Source: a virus. Taken from it: a stretch of 64,000 bases of DNA. The translations under genes were made by a program, and so were the position numbers. The notes under the pieces are model-generated. The model searched no databases. It was not told the origin of the DNA and saw only the letters and a program-made list of their open reading frames with translations. The stretch is taken from IMG/VR virus record IMGVR_UViG_3300037258_000514, positions 111,953-175,952 of that record; one strand, given 5' to 3'. Below are positions 30,339-37,237 of the stretch, one piece after another (the stretch's first letter is position 1; every line of letters begins with the position of its first letter).

Positions 30339-30461
30339 TTACTTCTGGGCTTTCTTTTCTTTCTGTTGGCGAATTACGTTTACAAACATGCCCTCAAGCT
30401 TTCTGTTGCCTGAGTTCTTCAATGCCCCAAGCAGTTTGGAGCGCATCGTTGTGTTCATCAT
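30339..30461 (-). CDS. basic 40-aa protein
   Basis: ATG 30461 with GGGAGG upstream. Basic helix (RSKLLGALKNSGNRKLEG), lysine-rich end. Abuts the membrane mini-gene. Confidence 0.55.
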   Translation of the reverse strand: MMNTTMRSKLLGALKNSGNRKLEGMFVNVIRQQKEKKAQK

Positions 30462-30487
30462 ATGTACCTCCCTTTCTTGTTTTGTAC

Positions 30488-30516
30488 TTGACAGCAAGAT
30501 CTAAATTTCTTACAAT
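30488..30516 (+). promoter_or_regulatory. sigma70-type promoter
   Basis: TTGACA (30488-30493), 17-base spacer, TACAAT (30511-30516). The ATG of the plus-strand gene begins seven bases after the -10 box, so the transcript is probably leaderless. Confidence 0.75.
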
Positions 30517-30522
30517 AAAAAC

Positions 30523-30891
30523 ATGAATCGTCCCTGCCCTGTCAGCAGGAAGTTAAAGTTGCAGTATAAACTGCATTGGAATAGTTTTTATAATCTACTG
30601 CATTGCAAACCTTACAATCCTGATGAAATAGCAATCTTTCCATATACAGAAGAAGGATTTCTCAAGTTTATAGACGAATTAGGTATTCCTAATTCGTTGA
30701 TTAATCATCCCTCCCTTGCTCGAAAAGATCATCGCCTTCCTCATATTCCAGGCAATATTTGTTGGCAAGAACGTGAGTATAACATTGCTGAATCTCACTT
30801 CAGAAATCACTGGCTCCATCCTGCTGGCTACAGACATTGGAACGACGTAAGAAAAGGCGTTAAGGAACAAGTTCTGTTTTACAGATACTAA
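30523..30891 (+). CDS. putative HNH-like (His-Me) homing nuclease
   Basis: 122 residues, opposite in direction to all neighbours and with its own promoter. The segment 'RKDHRLPHIPGNICWQ' resembles the 'R-x-d-x-x-G-x-Y-x-P-x-N-C-x-W' part of phage HNH-like endonucleases (compare 34463), suggesting a short mobile nuclease. Catalytic His not certain. Confidence 0.5.
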   Translation: MNRPCPVSRKLKLQYKLHWNSFYNLLHCKPYNPDEIAIFPYTEEGFLKFIDELGIPNSLINHPSLARKDHRLPHIPGNICWQEREYNIAESHFRNHWLHPAGYRHWNDVRKGVKEQVLFYRY

Positions 30892-30894
30892 CTC

Positions 30895-30946
30895 TTGACA
30901 AAAAGTTTAACTTACTATAGACTTCGTCCGTGCGAAAGCACGGACG
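30895..30946 (+). promoter_or_regulatory. promoter followed by a GNRA hairpin; possible small RNA start
   Basis: TTGACA at 30895-30900 begins 4 bases after the preceding stop; TATAGA (15-base spacer) or TAGACT (17) could be the -10. The predicted transcript would start just before the 9-bp hairpin CGTCCGTGC-GAAA-GCACGGACG (30925-30946). It would run antisense to the gene at 31021-31263. No plus-strand gene follows. Confidence 0.45.
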
Positions 30947-31020
30947 CCAGTCGTGCAACCTATGTTCCACTTCTGTTACAGCGCGTATACTTCGTTAAGC
31001 AGCTCACCTTCTACTGCATT

Positions 31021-31263
31021 CTACTCCTCGCTAATCTCGAACGTTGGAATCTCACCAACGTATTGTCGTTGGGTGATTCGTTGTGGTACACTAGGCTCGC
31101 GCCCAGCAAACTGGTAAATCAGCCTGCGCTGGTTAACTTGCAGGTTGGACGATCTTGTTGAACGAAACACGTGAAGCCGTTTTATCTTACGGTCATCACG
31201 TAGTTGAAAAGCCAGTCGTTCAGTATGAGATACAACGTGAGGATTACGGCCTGGATGCGCCAT
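31021..31263 (-). CDS. hypothetical protein (80 aa)
   Basis: Basic Arg/Gln-rich protein. AAGGAGGG precedes the ATG at 31263. No recognised family; its 3' end faces a plus-strand promoter. Confidence 0.55.
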   Translation of the reverse strand: MAHPGRNPHVVSHTERLAFQLRDDRKIKRLHVFRSTRSSNLQVNQRRLIYQFAGREPSVPQRITQRQYVGEIPTFEISEE

Positions 31264-31268
31264 CGCAT

Positions 31269-31475
31269 TTATCCCTCCTTGGCATGGAAGCCATTGTAAA
31301 ACTCCGTATCGTACGGAGTAATAGGTAAGCTGTAAGACTCGACAGGAAATTGCTCAGTCATTACTATGTTAACTCCTGCCTGTGAGAAGAGCACTTTAGC
31401 TAGTACATCTCTACCATCGTTTGTCCATGCTACGACGATGTGAATGATTTCGATGTCTAAGCCTTCATCCTGCAT
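31269..31475 (-). CDS. hypothetical protein (68 aa)
   Basis: Beta strands 'IEIIHIVVAWTNDGRDVLAK' and 'GVNIVMTEQFPVESYSL'; AAGGAAGG upstream of ATG 31475. No recognised family. Confidence 0.6.
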   Translation of the reverse strand: MQDEGLDIEIIHIVVAWTNDGRDVLAKVLFSQAGVNIVMTEQFPVESYSLPITPYDTEFYNGFHAKEG

Positions 31476-31821
31476 AACTGTTACCTTCCTTTCGTTAGAT
31501 TAGTGTAACCACGAAAGGCTACGTTTCTGACCACAATCAGCCTGCGCCTGAGCGTCTCCTGTTATTGTGGTAGTAGCCTTTCATCTGGTTGCGCTAGTCC
31601 TTTACGCTGTCCATACTAGCACAGCTACAGGCCATGATACACCTCTTTTCATTTGTTGTTGTGGTTTGACGAACGAGTTGATTACGCTGCTTAGGCGCCG
31701 ATTTAGATTATGTTAATTGTTGTGTCTGGTTAAACTAGTAACGTTTCATAAGGTAGCACCTCCTGTACTCATTACTACGCTCTCCTGGTTTGAAGAGCGC
31801 AGTATGAAGACAGGCTAGCCG
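31476..31821. other. 346-base intergenic stretch with nested hairpins
   Basis: No convincing gene; only frames of 8-16 codons with ribosome-binding-like sequences. It holds a long inverted repeat GAAAGGCTAC (31513-31522) with GTAGCCTTTC (31572-31581) enclosing ACCACAAT/ATTGTGGT, and the sequence TGCGCCTGAG, which recurs at about 36675 and 36771. Confidence 0.5.
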
Positions 31822-32331
31822 TTAGCCTTGCGCTTTAACTTCTTCGCGAGACTCTTCGTCTTCCTCTTCCGCCTCGTTGTCTTCCAGTTCATGTTCCAGT
31901 TCGTCGACGTTTACCTCATCGCCGGCATCAGCAGCCGTCACCGAGTTGGCATCCATCATCTCCTGGTTGATATCGCGCCCGGTCTCAAAGCCTTCCTTCG
32001 TATTCAAGGAATGTTTGCCAACCGTAATGTGCACCTTGGTTGGATCGACCGCTGCATGCGCAGCCACGGCAACCTTCGCCGTTACCTTTGTGTCTTGCTT
32101 GGTGAGCAACTGGTCACCGATAACGGCAGCCGCGAAACCCTCCTTGTAAGACTTGATCTCCGGCAACGATACGCCGCCCTGACGACCGATCTGAATCGTC
32201 GGCCAACCAGGCGCCTGGATGAAGACGTTCCCATTCTCTTCCGTCTGCTTAAAGTCCGGATTAACGGCCGGAACACGCGCAGCAATGGCCGAGACGAGCT
32301 TTTCCAGCGTAGCAGTTTGTTTTACGTTCAT
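31822..32331 (-). CDS. hypothetical protein with W-P-x-I-x-I-G-R-x-G-G motif (169 aa)
   Basis: N-terminal domain (1-85) contains 'GWPTIQIGRQGGVSLPEI' and 'AAAVIGDQLLTKQD', matching the protein at 36821. The C-terminus is a very acidic tail. GC-richer than neighbours. The acidic tail suggests a nucleic-acid mimic or abundant scaffold-like protein, but the function is unknown. Confidence 0.65.
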   Translation of the reverse strand: MNVKQTATLEKLVSAIAARVPAVNPDFKQTEENGNVFIQAPGWPTIQIGRQGGVSLPEIKSYKEGFAAAVIGDQLLTKQDTKVTAKVAVAAHAAVDPTKVHITVGKHSLNTKEGFETGRDINQEMMDANSVTAADAGDEVNVDELEHELEDNEAEEEDEESREEVKAQG

Positions 32332-32350
32332 ATTGTAACCTTCCTTTTAA

Positions 32351-32425
32351 CGCCCAATGGGCGATGAATTGGAGCCTTGAAGCACTCCTTCCTCTACATC
32401 TGTGCATGTAGAGGCCACAGTGCTT
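32351..32425. other. intergenic hairpins, one with loop CTGTGC
   Basis: CGCCC/GGGCG (32351-32363), then a two-tier structure: outer AAGCACT/AGTGCTT (32380-32386 with 32419-32425) and inner 9-bp CCTCTACAT/ATGTAGAGG around CTGTGC (32391-32414). It lies in the leader of the gene at 31822. Confidence 0.5.
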
Positions 32426-32717
32426 AGTAGCGTGAATAGTGAGGTTTGCGACTAACAATGGGCGTTAGCAGCGGCAAGCCATTGACTGTCATGCCATCAT
32501 AGTCGCAATGCTGCGCGATAGCAGGTTTCTTGAAGCCGAAGTATTTCTTCGTCACTTCCTGTTTACCGCACTTTGGGCAAGTATGAGACTCAGCCCATAG
32601 TTCTTGTGATAGGTGGGCGCAGCTATCGTTGTGCTCCCAGATGAAATAACAGGAAGGACAGCGATGCTTATGGTTAGATCCGAAAGCCGATCCGTAGGAC
32701 TTTGTGTTGTAAGGCAT
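32424..32717 (-). CDS. zinc-ribbon protein (97 aa)
   Basis: CPSC near residue 20 and CPKC near residue 47 form a zinc ribbon between aromatic segments; further Cys/His downstream (QHCDYDG). Probably metal-binding; role unknown. Confidence 0.7.
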   Translation of the reverse strand: MPYNTKSYGSAFGSNHKHRCPSCYFIWEHNDSCAHLSQELWAESHTCPKCGKQEVTKKYFGFKKPAIAQHCDYDGMTVNGLPLLTPIVSRKPHYSRY

Positions 32718-32751
32718 GAAACGCTCCTTGGTTGTTAGGAGTTAGAGATTG

Positions 32752-33045
32752 TTAAATGTAGCGGACGTCGTCGAAGACTGCAACGTCATGTAGTGGATAC
32801 ATGACCATGTCGTTGTAGGTCTCAGGCCATCGTCTATTGTCTATTACCAACGCGGCAAGGTAGGCGTTCTTGGAAGGGAAGAGGTACGTAAGTACCTCTA
32901 GTTTGGTTTCAGGCTTGGGCCAGCCCAGTTCTTGGGCCTTACGCCCGCCTAGCCGAAGTGCTACTAGGGCAGCTTGTTCTGTCCATTCGGCTTCGGAGAT
33001 GATGTTACCTTGAGGATCTTTGTAGATACCTCCGTCCATTGACAT
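32752..33045 (-). CDS. hypothetical protein (97 aa)
   Basis: ATG 33045 with AAGGAG upstream. Core 'YNDMVMYPLHDVAVFDDVR' at the end; alpha/beta. No recognised family. Confidence 0.65.
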   Translation of the reverse strand: MSMDGGIYKDPQGNIISEAEWTEQAALVALRLGGRKAQELGWPKPETKLEVLTYLFPSKNAYLAALVIDNRRWPETYNDMVMYPLHDVAVFDDVRYI

Positions 33046-33056
33046 AGTGGTTCTCC

Positions 33057-33212
33057 TTACTGAGGGATGGGCCAACCGCGCCTGGTATATTCATTCTCAA
33101 GAAGACATTGGTCACGAATAGCATCCCAATCTTTAGGATTGGCAGCAAGAGCTGATGCAGTGACGCTCCACCAGCTATCCAGTTTTTCTTTCGGAATGTC
33201 TGTGTAAGACAT
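33057..33212 (-). CDS. hypothetical protein (51 aa)
   Basis: ATG 33212 follows AAGGAG. Sequence includes 'KLDSWWSVTASALAANPKDW'. No recognised family. Confidence 0.6.
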   Translation of the reverse strand: MSYTDIPKEKLDSWWSVTASALAANPKDWDAIRDQCLLENEYTRRGWPIPQ

Positions 33213-33269
33213 GTAGTATCTCCTTTCGTAGTAACGATATAACTCGTCCAAACATAGTCGTTACTCCTT

Positions 33270-33400
33270 TCTGTTAGGGGTTAGTACGTGAGAAGAGGTA
33301 AGTGGTTAGTCGTTGAAGTGGTAGTAGGCGTAGTGGAGTGTGGTTGTGTGGAGTTAGTTAATAGTAGAAGGGGTAAGACGTTGCCGCCTACGCTCAACCG
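33270..33400. other. G/T-rich tract with GTGGTAGT/TTAGT motifs
   Basis: Plus-strand G/T/A-rich stretch almost without C, repeating GGTTAGT, GTGGTTAGT, GTGGTAGTAGG and TAGTGG. Contains GAAGTGGTAGT (33315-33325), whose reverse complement occurs at 37488-37498 in a C/A-rich tract. Possible leader or replication-origin element. Confidence 0.4.
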
Positions 33401-33422
33401 CAACCTCTTTCTGCAAGAGTAC

Positions 33423-33506
33423 TTACCGTTGATATGGTTTGATTAACGAAACCAGGAAAAACGTAAGAGCGAAAGCAACTGCTGCAACTGCCAAATTCAC
33501 AAACAT
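33423..33506 (-). CDS. membrane mini-protein (27 aa)
   Basis: ATG 33506 with AAAGGTGG upstream; nearly the whole product is one transmembrane helix (NLAVAAVAFALTFFLVSLI). Confidence 0.5.
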   Translation of the reverse strand: MFVNLAVAAVAFALTFFLVSLIKPYQR

Positions 33507-33814
33507 GTTATAACCACCTTTCATTGAAAGTACAGTGAGAAGCACATACCAAAACTGTCTATGCTTATAGCTCCCGTCAGTTGTTCAACGGTCCACCTAA
33601 GTCTCCAAACCTCCCCCATTTGTTCTACAATCCGGTCGTACGTTCGTTCGCCACAGTAAGTTGCCCTAACCGCCAGACAAACCAGTACGTTACACAATGA
33701 AGCACGTACAAGCACGTCTAACAGCGCGAACAGTGATTCTAGCGGACTGTAAACCTTGTGGTCTAGTCGCTGGGCTCACTATAAGCTTTAAATCGCTAAT
33801 ATTCTAGCGACCTA
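33507..33814. other. 308-base stretch without a firm gene
   Basis: A minus-strand frame of 64 codons (33521-33715) begins with GTG but has no ribosome binding site and no family features. A hairpin TCGCTA/TAGCGA (33793-33810) lies just downstream of the gene ending at 33815 on the minus strand. Confidence 0.4.
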
Positions 33815-34021
33815 CTAGGCGACGGTTCGGATGCTTCCCGTCCATCCGTTCGTTGGCGGTTTCAAAGTGCAACGGCGGCCATCTTCTATGTCCAACGTGT
33901 CAGTGATTCTTTCCACTGAACTGCCCACAGTGGTGGTTGTTCCACCATGAGTTACCTGCACTTGGTGAAGCAGCAGGTTGACGCTGTACCGTTGCAGCCC
34001 GTTTTGGTATATGTTTCTCAC
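33815..34021 (-). CDS. hypothetical protein (68 aa)
   Basis: GTG 34021 overlaps the upstream TGA (GTGA) with GGAAG upstream. Beta-type, Thr-rich (THGGTTTTVGSSVERITDTL). No recognised family. Confidence 0.5.
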   Translation of the reverse strand: MRNIYQNGLQRYSVNLLLHQVQVTHGGTTTTVGSSVERITDTLDIEDGRRCTLKPPTNGWTGSIRTVA

Positions 34022-34266
34022 TGTACTTCCTTCTTTTCTCTTTCTTCCTGTGAACCTATCCGTACGATAGGTCCTGCTAACAGCCCTAACTGCTTTAGTT
34101 TATTCCGATTGTCCTCCTTTAGATGCATCTGTCCAATCACCTTGTGGTAAGCGCCGCATGAGGCACAGTCACAAGTTTTAGCATGTGGTTGTGGATCAGG
34201 TCTATAATACCTTGTTTTAGGCATTATAAGAAATGGTAGGCGTTTGGATTGAGGTGCTTTGGACAT
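34018..34266 (-). CDS. small zinc-knuckle protein (82 aa)
   Basis: 'HAKTCDCASCGAYH' supplies a C-x-C-x2-C plus His cluster near residue 33. No clear Shine-Dalgarno at ATG 34266; a TATAAT lies about 35 bases upstream. First minus-strand gene left of the divergent nuclease region. Confidence 0.6.
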   Translation of the reverse strand: MSKAPQSKRLPFLIMPKTRYYRPDPQPHAKTCDCASCGAYHKVIGQMHLKEDNRNKLKQLGLLAGPIVRIGSQEEREKKEVQ

Positions 34267-34383
34267 ATGATTAATTAGGCCCTTTATGGCCCAATTATTA
34301 TTATAATAGATCTTAATAGCAGATTATATAGAAGTTTTAAAGAAAACTGTGAATATCTAATATCTTCTGTTACACAACGTCTA

Positions 34384-34411
34384 TACTACAACTGTTCTAC
34401 AACTATTCTGC
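34384..34411. repeat. ACAACTRTTCTACAACTATTCTGC repeat, copy 1
   Basis: Copy preceding the HNH-like gene at 34463. Core CTACAACTATTCTGC is repeated at 34931-34980 and 35855-35880. Confidence 0.6.
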
Positions 34412-34426
34412 TACAAGCAGATGAGG

Positions 34427-34455
34427 TTGACTTACGGGACGATTCATATTAAACT
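34427..34455 (+). promoter_or_regulatory. promoter for the gene at 34463
   Basis: TTGACT, 17-base spacer, TAAACT; the ATG follows 7 bases after the -10, implying a leaderless transcript. Confidence 0.6.
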
Positions 34456-34462
34456 ATAAGGT

Positions 34463-34930
34463 ATGTCATCACTAACTATGCAGTACGAAAGAGAATATGA
34501 TGCATTCCTTGGTGCTCGTAATAGATGTAATACACCTTCAACAACAAGTTATGAAAGATATGGAGGTAGAGGAATTAAGTTCCTCTACAAGGATTTCCAA
34601 GAGTTCTTTACCGATTTAGGCGCCAAACCCTCTTATGAGAAACACAAGAATGGAATGCCATTATACTCGCTTGACCGGAAAAATACGAACGGGAATTACG
34701 AGAAAGGTAACTGTAGATGGGCTACATTCGAGGAACAGCAAGACAACAGAGAGAATGTAGGACGTCCGCGAAGATTAGAAGCAGATAAGCTAACAGAAGG
34801 AAAGTTCGATAAGATAGTCACGTTCTCGTGTACTAACAAGCAAGCTGAACAGTTAAGAATCCTTGCTAGTGAGAAGGGCATGAATACTTCTGAGTATATG
34901 AGGTTCCTAATCTCAGAGCTTTCTACATAG
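34463..34930 (+). CDS. HNH-like homing endonuclease with RHH-like C-terminus
   Basis: 155 residues. 'YERYGGRGIKFLYKDFQEFF' near residue 30, 'YSLDRKNTNGNYEKGNCRWA' near residue 68 and 'FEEQQDNR' are the conserved blocks of a common phage His-Me/HNH endonuclease family. The last 45 residues (TNKQAEQLRILASEKGMNTS) look like a ribbon-helix-helix domain, an unusual added DNA-binding module. Flanked by copies of a repeat. Confidence 0.8.
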   Translation: MSSLTMQYEREYDAFLGARNRCNTPSTTSYERYGGRGIKFLYKDFQEFFTDLGAKPSYEKHKNGMPLYSLDRKNTNGNYEKGNCRWATFEEQQDNRENVGRPRRLEADKLTEGKFDKIVTFSCTNKQAEQLRILASEKGMNTSEYMRFLISELST

Positions 34931-34980
34931 AAGTGGACCTTACTACAACTGTTCTATATCTATTCTACAACTATTCTGCA
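34931..34980. repeat. AGTGGACCTTA / CTACAACTATTCTGC repeat, copy 2
   Basis: Begins directly after the stop of the HNH-like gene; contains AAGTGGACCTTACTACAACT and ends CTACAACTATTCTGC. Confidence 0.6.
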
Positions 34981-35322
34981 GGGGATGTATTAATGCTTAG
35001 AAGGGATATTCGCACACAGGGATGAACTGATCTAAGAGTTGTGATACATCTATACGATAGTTTAGATTGGCAGGAGAAGAGAACGGATCTAGAACACTTA
35101 ACAAGTCTACAAACATGGTCCAAGCATTTGTCTGGATGTGTAATACACCATTGTCCTCTGTACTCCGAACGTATGTGTGCTCCATACATCTGGTTATACC
35201 GATGCACGCGTAGTGCCCCTAAAATTCCCCCACGAGGGAGCTAGGTTTTTATGGCACGCACTACCAAGAATGTTCAGGATACACTGCTTCGCCTAAGCTT
35301 TTAGGGTACGTGGGAACTTTGG
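34981..35322. other. intergenic stretch, no firm gene
   Basis: Only a 17-codon frame at 35251 (with GGGAG/AGG upstream) and unsupported frames on the minus strand. I see no RNA gene. Confidence 0.4.
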
Positions 35323-35328
35323 TATACT
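35323..35328 (+). promoter_or_regulatory. extended -10 (TTTGGTATACT) five bases before an ATG
   Basis: TATACT with an upstream TGG; ATG of the GIY-YIG-like gene follows after 5 bases. No convincing -35. Same architecture as at 37665, 38887, 38975 and 39709. Confidence 0.6.
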
Positions 35329-35333
35329 AGAAT

Positions 35334-35717
35334 ATGACTACGTGGTATCAACGATATGAGCGGGATAAGAGGGCTGGTTATATCTATATTGTTGGTTCAA
35401 CTACAGAACACAAGTTTAAGTTTGGAATGACGATGCAAAGTACGCCTGAGGAAAGGATGCGTACAGTTGCTCTATCAGTTAACTTTTTCTGTAACGTACG
35501 TATTGCGTGGTCTACAGATGATTGTTATGCTGAAGAACGATCTTGGCATACAACACTAACGTCCAGAGCGTTAGGTGGAGAGTGGTTCGCCTTAGACGAA
35601 GAGGATTTATCTATACTGTTGAATGTAATAATAACATTTCCTAACTGCTATAGCTATCTTGCTGACGATTATAACAGGAAACCTATGCCGGAAAGAATAC
35701 TTCTTCTATCTACATAA
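35334..35717 (+). CDS. GIY-YIG-like nuclease (T5orf172/MUG113 type)
   Basis: 127 residues. 'GYIYIVGSTTEHKFKFGMTM' near residue 15 and 'AEERSWHTTL', 'GGEWFAL' match the T5orf172-type GIY-YIG domain. Single domain, own promoter, orientation opposite to the adjacent minus-strand blocks: a freestanding mobile nuclease is likely. Confidence 0.75.
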   Translation: MTTWYQRYERDKRAGYIYIVGSTTEHKFKFGMTMQSTPEERMRTVALSVNFFCNVRIAWSTDDCYAEERSWHTTLTSRALGGEWFALDEEDLSILLNVIITFPNCYSYLADDYNRKPMPERILLLST

Positions 35718-35763
35718 CAACAACTTTTCTACACCACGTGTACGGGAAAGTATACAGCAGTAA

Positions 35764-35804
35764 GAAGTGGACCTTATAACAACCTTTCGATAACTATTCT
35801 TCTG
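35764..35804. repeat. AGTGGACCTTATAACAAC repeat, copy 3
   Basis: AAGTGGACCTTATAACAACC followed by TAACTATTCTTCTGC, after the GIY-YIG-like gene. Confidence 0.6.
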
Positions 35805-35812
35805 CTACTGAG

Positions 35813-35850
35813 AGGCGGACCTTATAACAACTATTCTTCATCATTTCTGC
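35813..35850. repeat. GGCGGACCTTATAACAAC repeat, copy 4
   Basis: GGCGGACCTTATAACAACTA with a TTTCTGC end; tandem with copies 3 and 5. Confidence 0.6.
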
Positions 35851-35854
35851 GACC

Positions 35855-35880
35855 ACTACTGTTCTACAACTATTCTGCAG
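35855..35880. repeat. CTACAACTATTCTGC repeat, copy 5
   Basis: ACTACTGTTCTACAACTATT followed by CTGCAG; nearly identical to copy 1. Confidence 0.6.
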
Positions 35881-35959
35881 CAGCAGAGGGGTGCAGACCG
35901 TAAGCAAGCATAGCAGCAGGTAATCATGCGGGAATAACGGGAGAATAACGCGCATAAGA

Positions 35960-35985
35960 AAACCCGCCTGTACCAGCGCGGGTTT
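35960..35985 (-). terminator. intrinsic terminator of the 36.0-37.2 kb operon
   Basis: Stem AAACCCGC/GCGGGTTT with a 10-base loop; read on the minus strand it is followed by TTCTTATG. It lies 22 bases after the last stop of the minus-strand block. Confidence 0.65.
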
Positions 35986-36006
35986 ATCGGTCGGATGTGA
36001 TGCGCG

Positions 36007-36069
36007 TTATGCGCGTAATCGGAGTGAGAGAACCGCGAGCACAATTCCTGTGATTATCAGCGCGGTCAT
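36007..36069 (-). CDS. possible 20-aa membrane peptide
   Basis: ATG 36069 in an ATGA overlap with the upstream gene; product is one hydrophobic helix (ALIITGIVLAVLSL) with a basic end. Confidence 0.35.
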   Translation of the reverse strand: MTALIITGIVLAVLSLRLRA

Positions 36070-36317
36070 GCCAACATGCTTTCTAACGTTTCGCGCTCAC
36101 GCTGGAGTACGGTTTTCGCATCTTGCAGGTCACGTTGCGCTTTCGCAACGCGATTCGCCTGTGCAAGCATGGTAGGCGTTACTGCCCCTGTTATTTGCGC
36201 CATGTGCGTTAGTAGGTTTGCACGGTAGTTCAGTGATTTTCCCGCACCTACTCCCGCCTGTATCTCACGGTAGCGGTCATTGTCTGAGATTAACGCGGTT
36301 TTCTCATTACCGTTCAT
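36066..36317 (-). CDS. helical hypothetical protein (83 aa)
   Basis: Charged helical protein (QANRVAKAQRDLQDAKTVLQ), a probable coiled coil. Part of the GC-richer block. No recognised family. Confidence 0.65.
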   Translation of the reverse strand: MNGNEKTALISDNDRYREIQAGVGAGKSLNYRANLLTHMAQITGAVTPTMLAQANRVAKAQRDLQDAKTVLQRERETLESMLA

Positions 36318-36385
36318 TTGTCTTTTCCTCGTTTTCGTTTGAATTGGCTTACTCTACCGTTATGGACACGTTACTAACCCGTATC

Positions 36386-36409
36386 CCATAACGCGGGAGT
36401 AACCCCACG
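36386..36409. repeat. 24-base intergenic repeat, copy A
   Basis: CCATAACGCGGGAGTAACCC plus CACG; differs at two positions from copy B at 36633. The CGCGGG...CCC core can fold into a small hairpin. Confidence 0.55.
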
Positions 36410-36415
36410 TAGCGT

Positions 36416-36595
36416 CTAATACCTGTTTTTTAACAGCCAACGTTCTACAATTTCGCGCAATTGCGTTTGTTCATTCTCTGTGAGTTCTCCCCTTACTGCC
36501 ACTAACGTGAAAGTATGTGCTTCGTTGTTCGCGTGAAAAGCCTGCACGGTACTCTTGAGTACCTGCACATCGTTACCCGTTGCATTTATTAACAT
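36416..36595 (-). CDS. hypothetical protein (59 aa)
   Basis: ATG 36595 with GGGAG upstream. Helical, 'LTENEQTQLREIVERWLL' near the end. No recognised family. Confidence 0.6.
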   Translation of the reverse strand: MLINATGNDVQVLKSTVQAFHANNEAHTFTLVAVRGELTENEQTQLREIVERWLLKNRY

Positions 36596-36632
36596 GGTAG
36601 TTATTCTCCCGTTACGTACAGGTAACCCCTGT

Positions 36633-36656
36633 CCATAACGCGGGAATAACCCCGCG
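36633..36656. repeat. 24-base intergenic repeat, copy B
   Basis: CCATAACGCGGGAATAACCC plus CGCG; potential stem CGCGGG/CCCGCG. Lies in the same kind of intergenic spacer as copy A. Confidence 0.55.
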
Positions 36657-36663
36657 CCTTACG

Positions 36664-36765
36664 TTAACCCTTGCGCCTGAGTGTCTCAAGAGAACGCTGT
36701 TGCTCGCGCCATGCGGTCATGTAACGCGTTAACTCAGCTTGCCGTTTGTCATTCATTGTCGTCAT
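36664..36765 (-). CDS. possible 33-aa basic protein
   Basis: ATG 36765, no clear ribosome binding site. Basic helical peptide (ELTRYMTAWREQQRSLETLR). Confidence 0.4.
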   Translation of the reverse strand: MTTMNDKRQAELTRYMTAWREQQRSLETLRRKG

Positions 36766-36820
36766 CTTGTCTGCGCCTGAGCGCGGTCTATTACTACCGT
36801 TAAAGAGAAAAACCCCCGCG

Positions 36821-37237
36821 TTACTTTTTCGCGGGAATTGTCGCGGGAGCCGTTACACCGGGCGCATTGCCTACCGTAACGGCAACGGGTAACGCGGGAG
36901 TGGTGGCTAGTAACGCGCTGCGATACCCGTTTTGGCGGGCAAGGTGCTTGTCAGCGATTACGGCTGCATCAAACGCGGGATTGGCGTAACTACGGATAGA
37001 GGGTAGGTCGATTCCCCCATTGCGACCAATGGCAATAACGGGCCAATTGTCGATTTTCGCAACAGACTTGTCGGGCATCGTTCCACCCGTTACGCTGACC
37101 AGCACCTTACCCGTTGTTGCGTCATCCTTCAACTCGAACGTGGGAGAAAACCCGCGTACCGTAAGAATTGCTTGCGCGAGTGCGAGAACCGTTGCCTGTT
37201 GCTTCATGTTTCCGTTAGCTGACATTTGAGTAACCAT
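36821..37237 (-). CDS. hypothetical protein, paralogue of the gene at 31822 (about 138 aa)
   Basis: Shares 'NWPVIAIGRNGGIDLPSIRS' and 'DAAVIADKHLARQN' with the protein at 31822 but lacks its acidic tail, ending in an Ala/Pro-rich stretch instead. ATG 37225 is an alternative start. First gene of the GC-richer minus-strand block. Confidence 0.65.
   Translation of the reverse strand: MVTQMSANGNMKQQATVLALAQAILTVRGFSPTFELKDDATTGKVLVSVTGGTMPDKSVAKIDNWPVIAIGRNGGIDLPSIRSYANPAFDAAVIADKHLARQNGYRSALLATTPALPVAVTVGNAPGVTAPATIPAKK

Noticed and set aside
30895-31161. Plus-strand frame of 88 codons
   Set aside because: It begins within the promoter and hairpin and is antisense to a better supported gene; no binding site.
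31476-31821. tRNA or CRISPR array in the structured intergenic region
   Set aside because: No acceptor/T-loop pattern and no regular repeat-spacer spacing were found; only nested inverted repeats.
33521-33715. Minus-strand frame of 64 codons
   Set aside because: GTG start without a binding site, no family feature, lies in a region with hairpins; kept only as a remark.
34971-35244. Several overlapping frames of 60-78 codons on both strands
   Set aside because: No ribosome binding sites; they shadow each other and none resembles a protein family.
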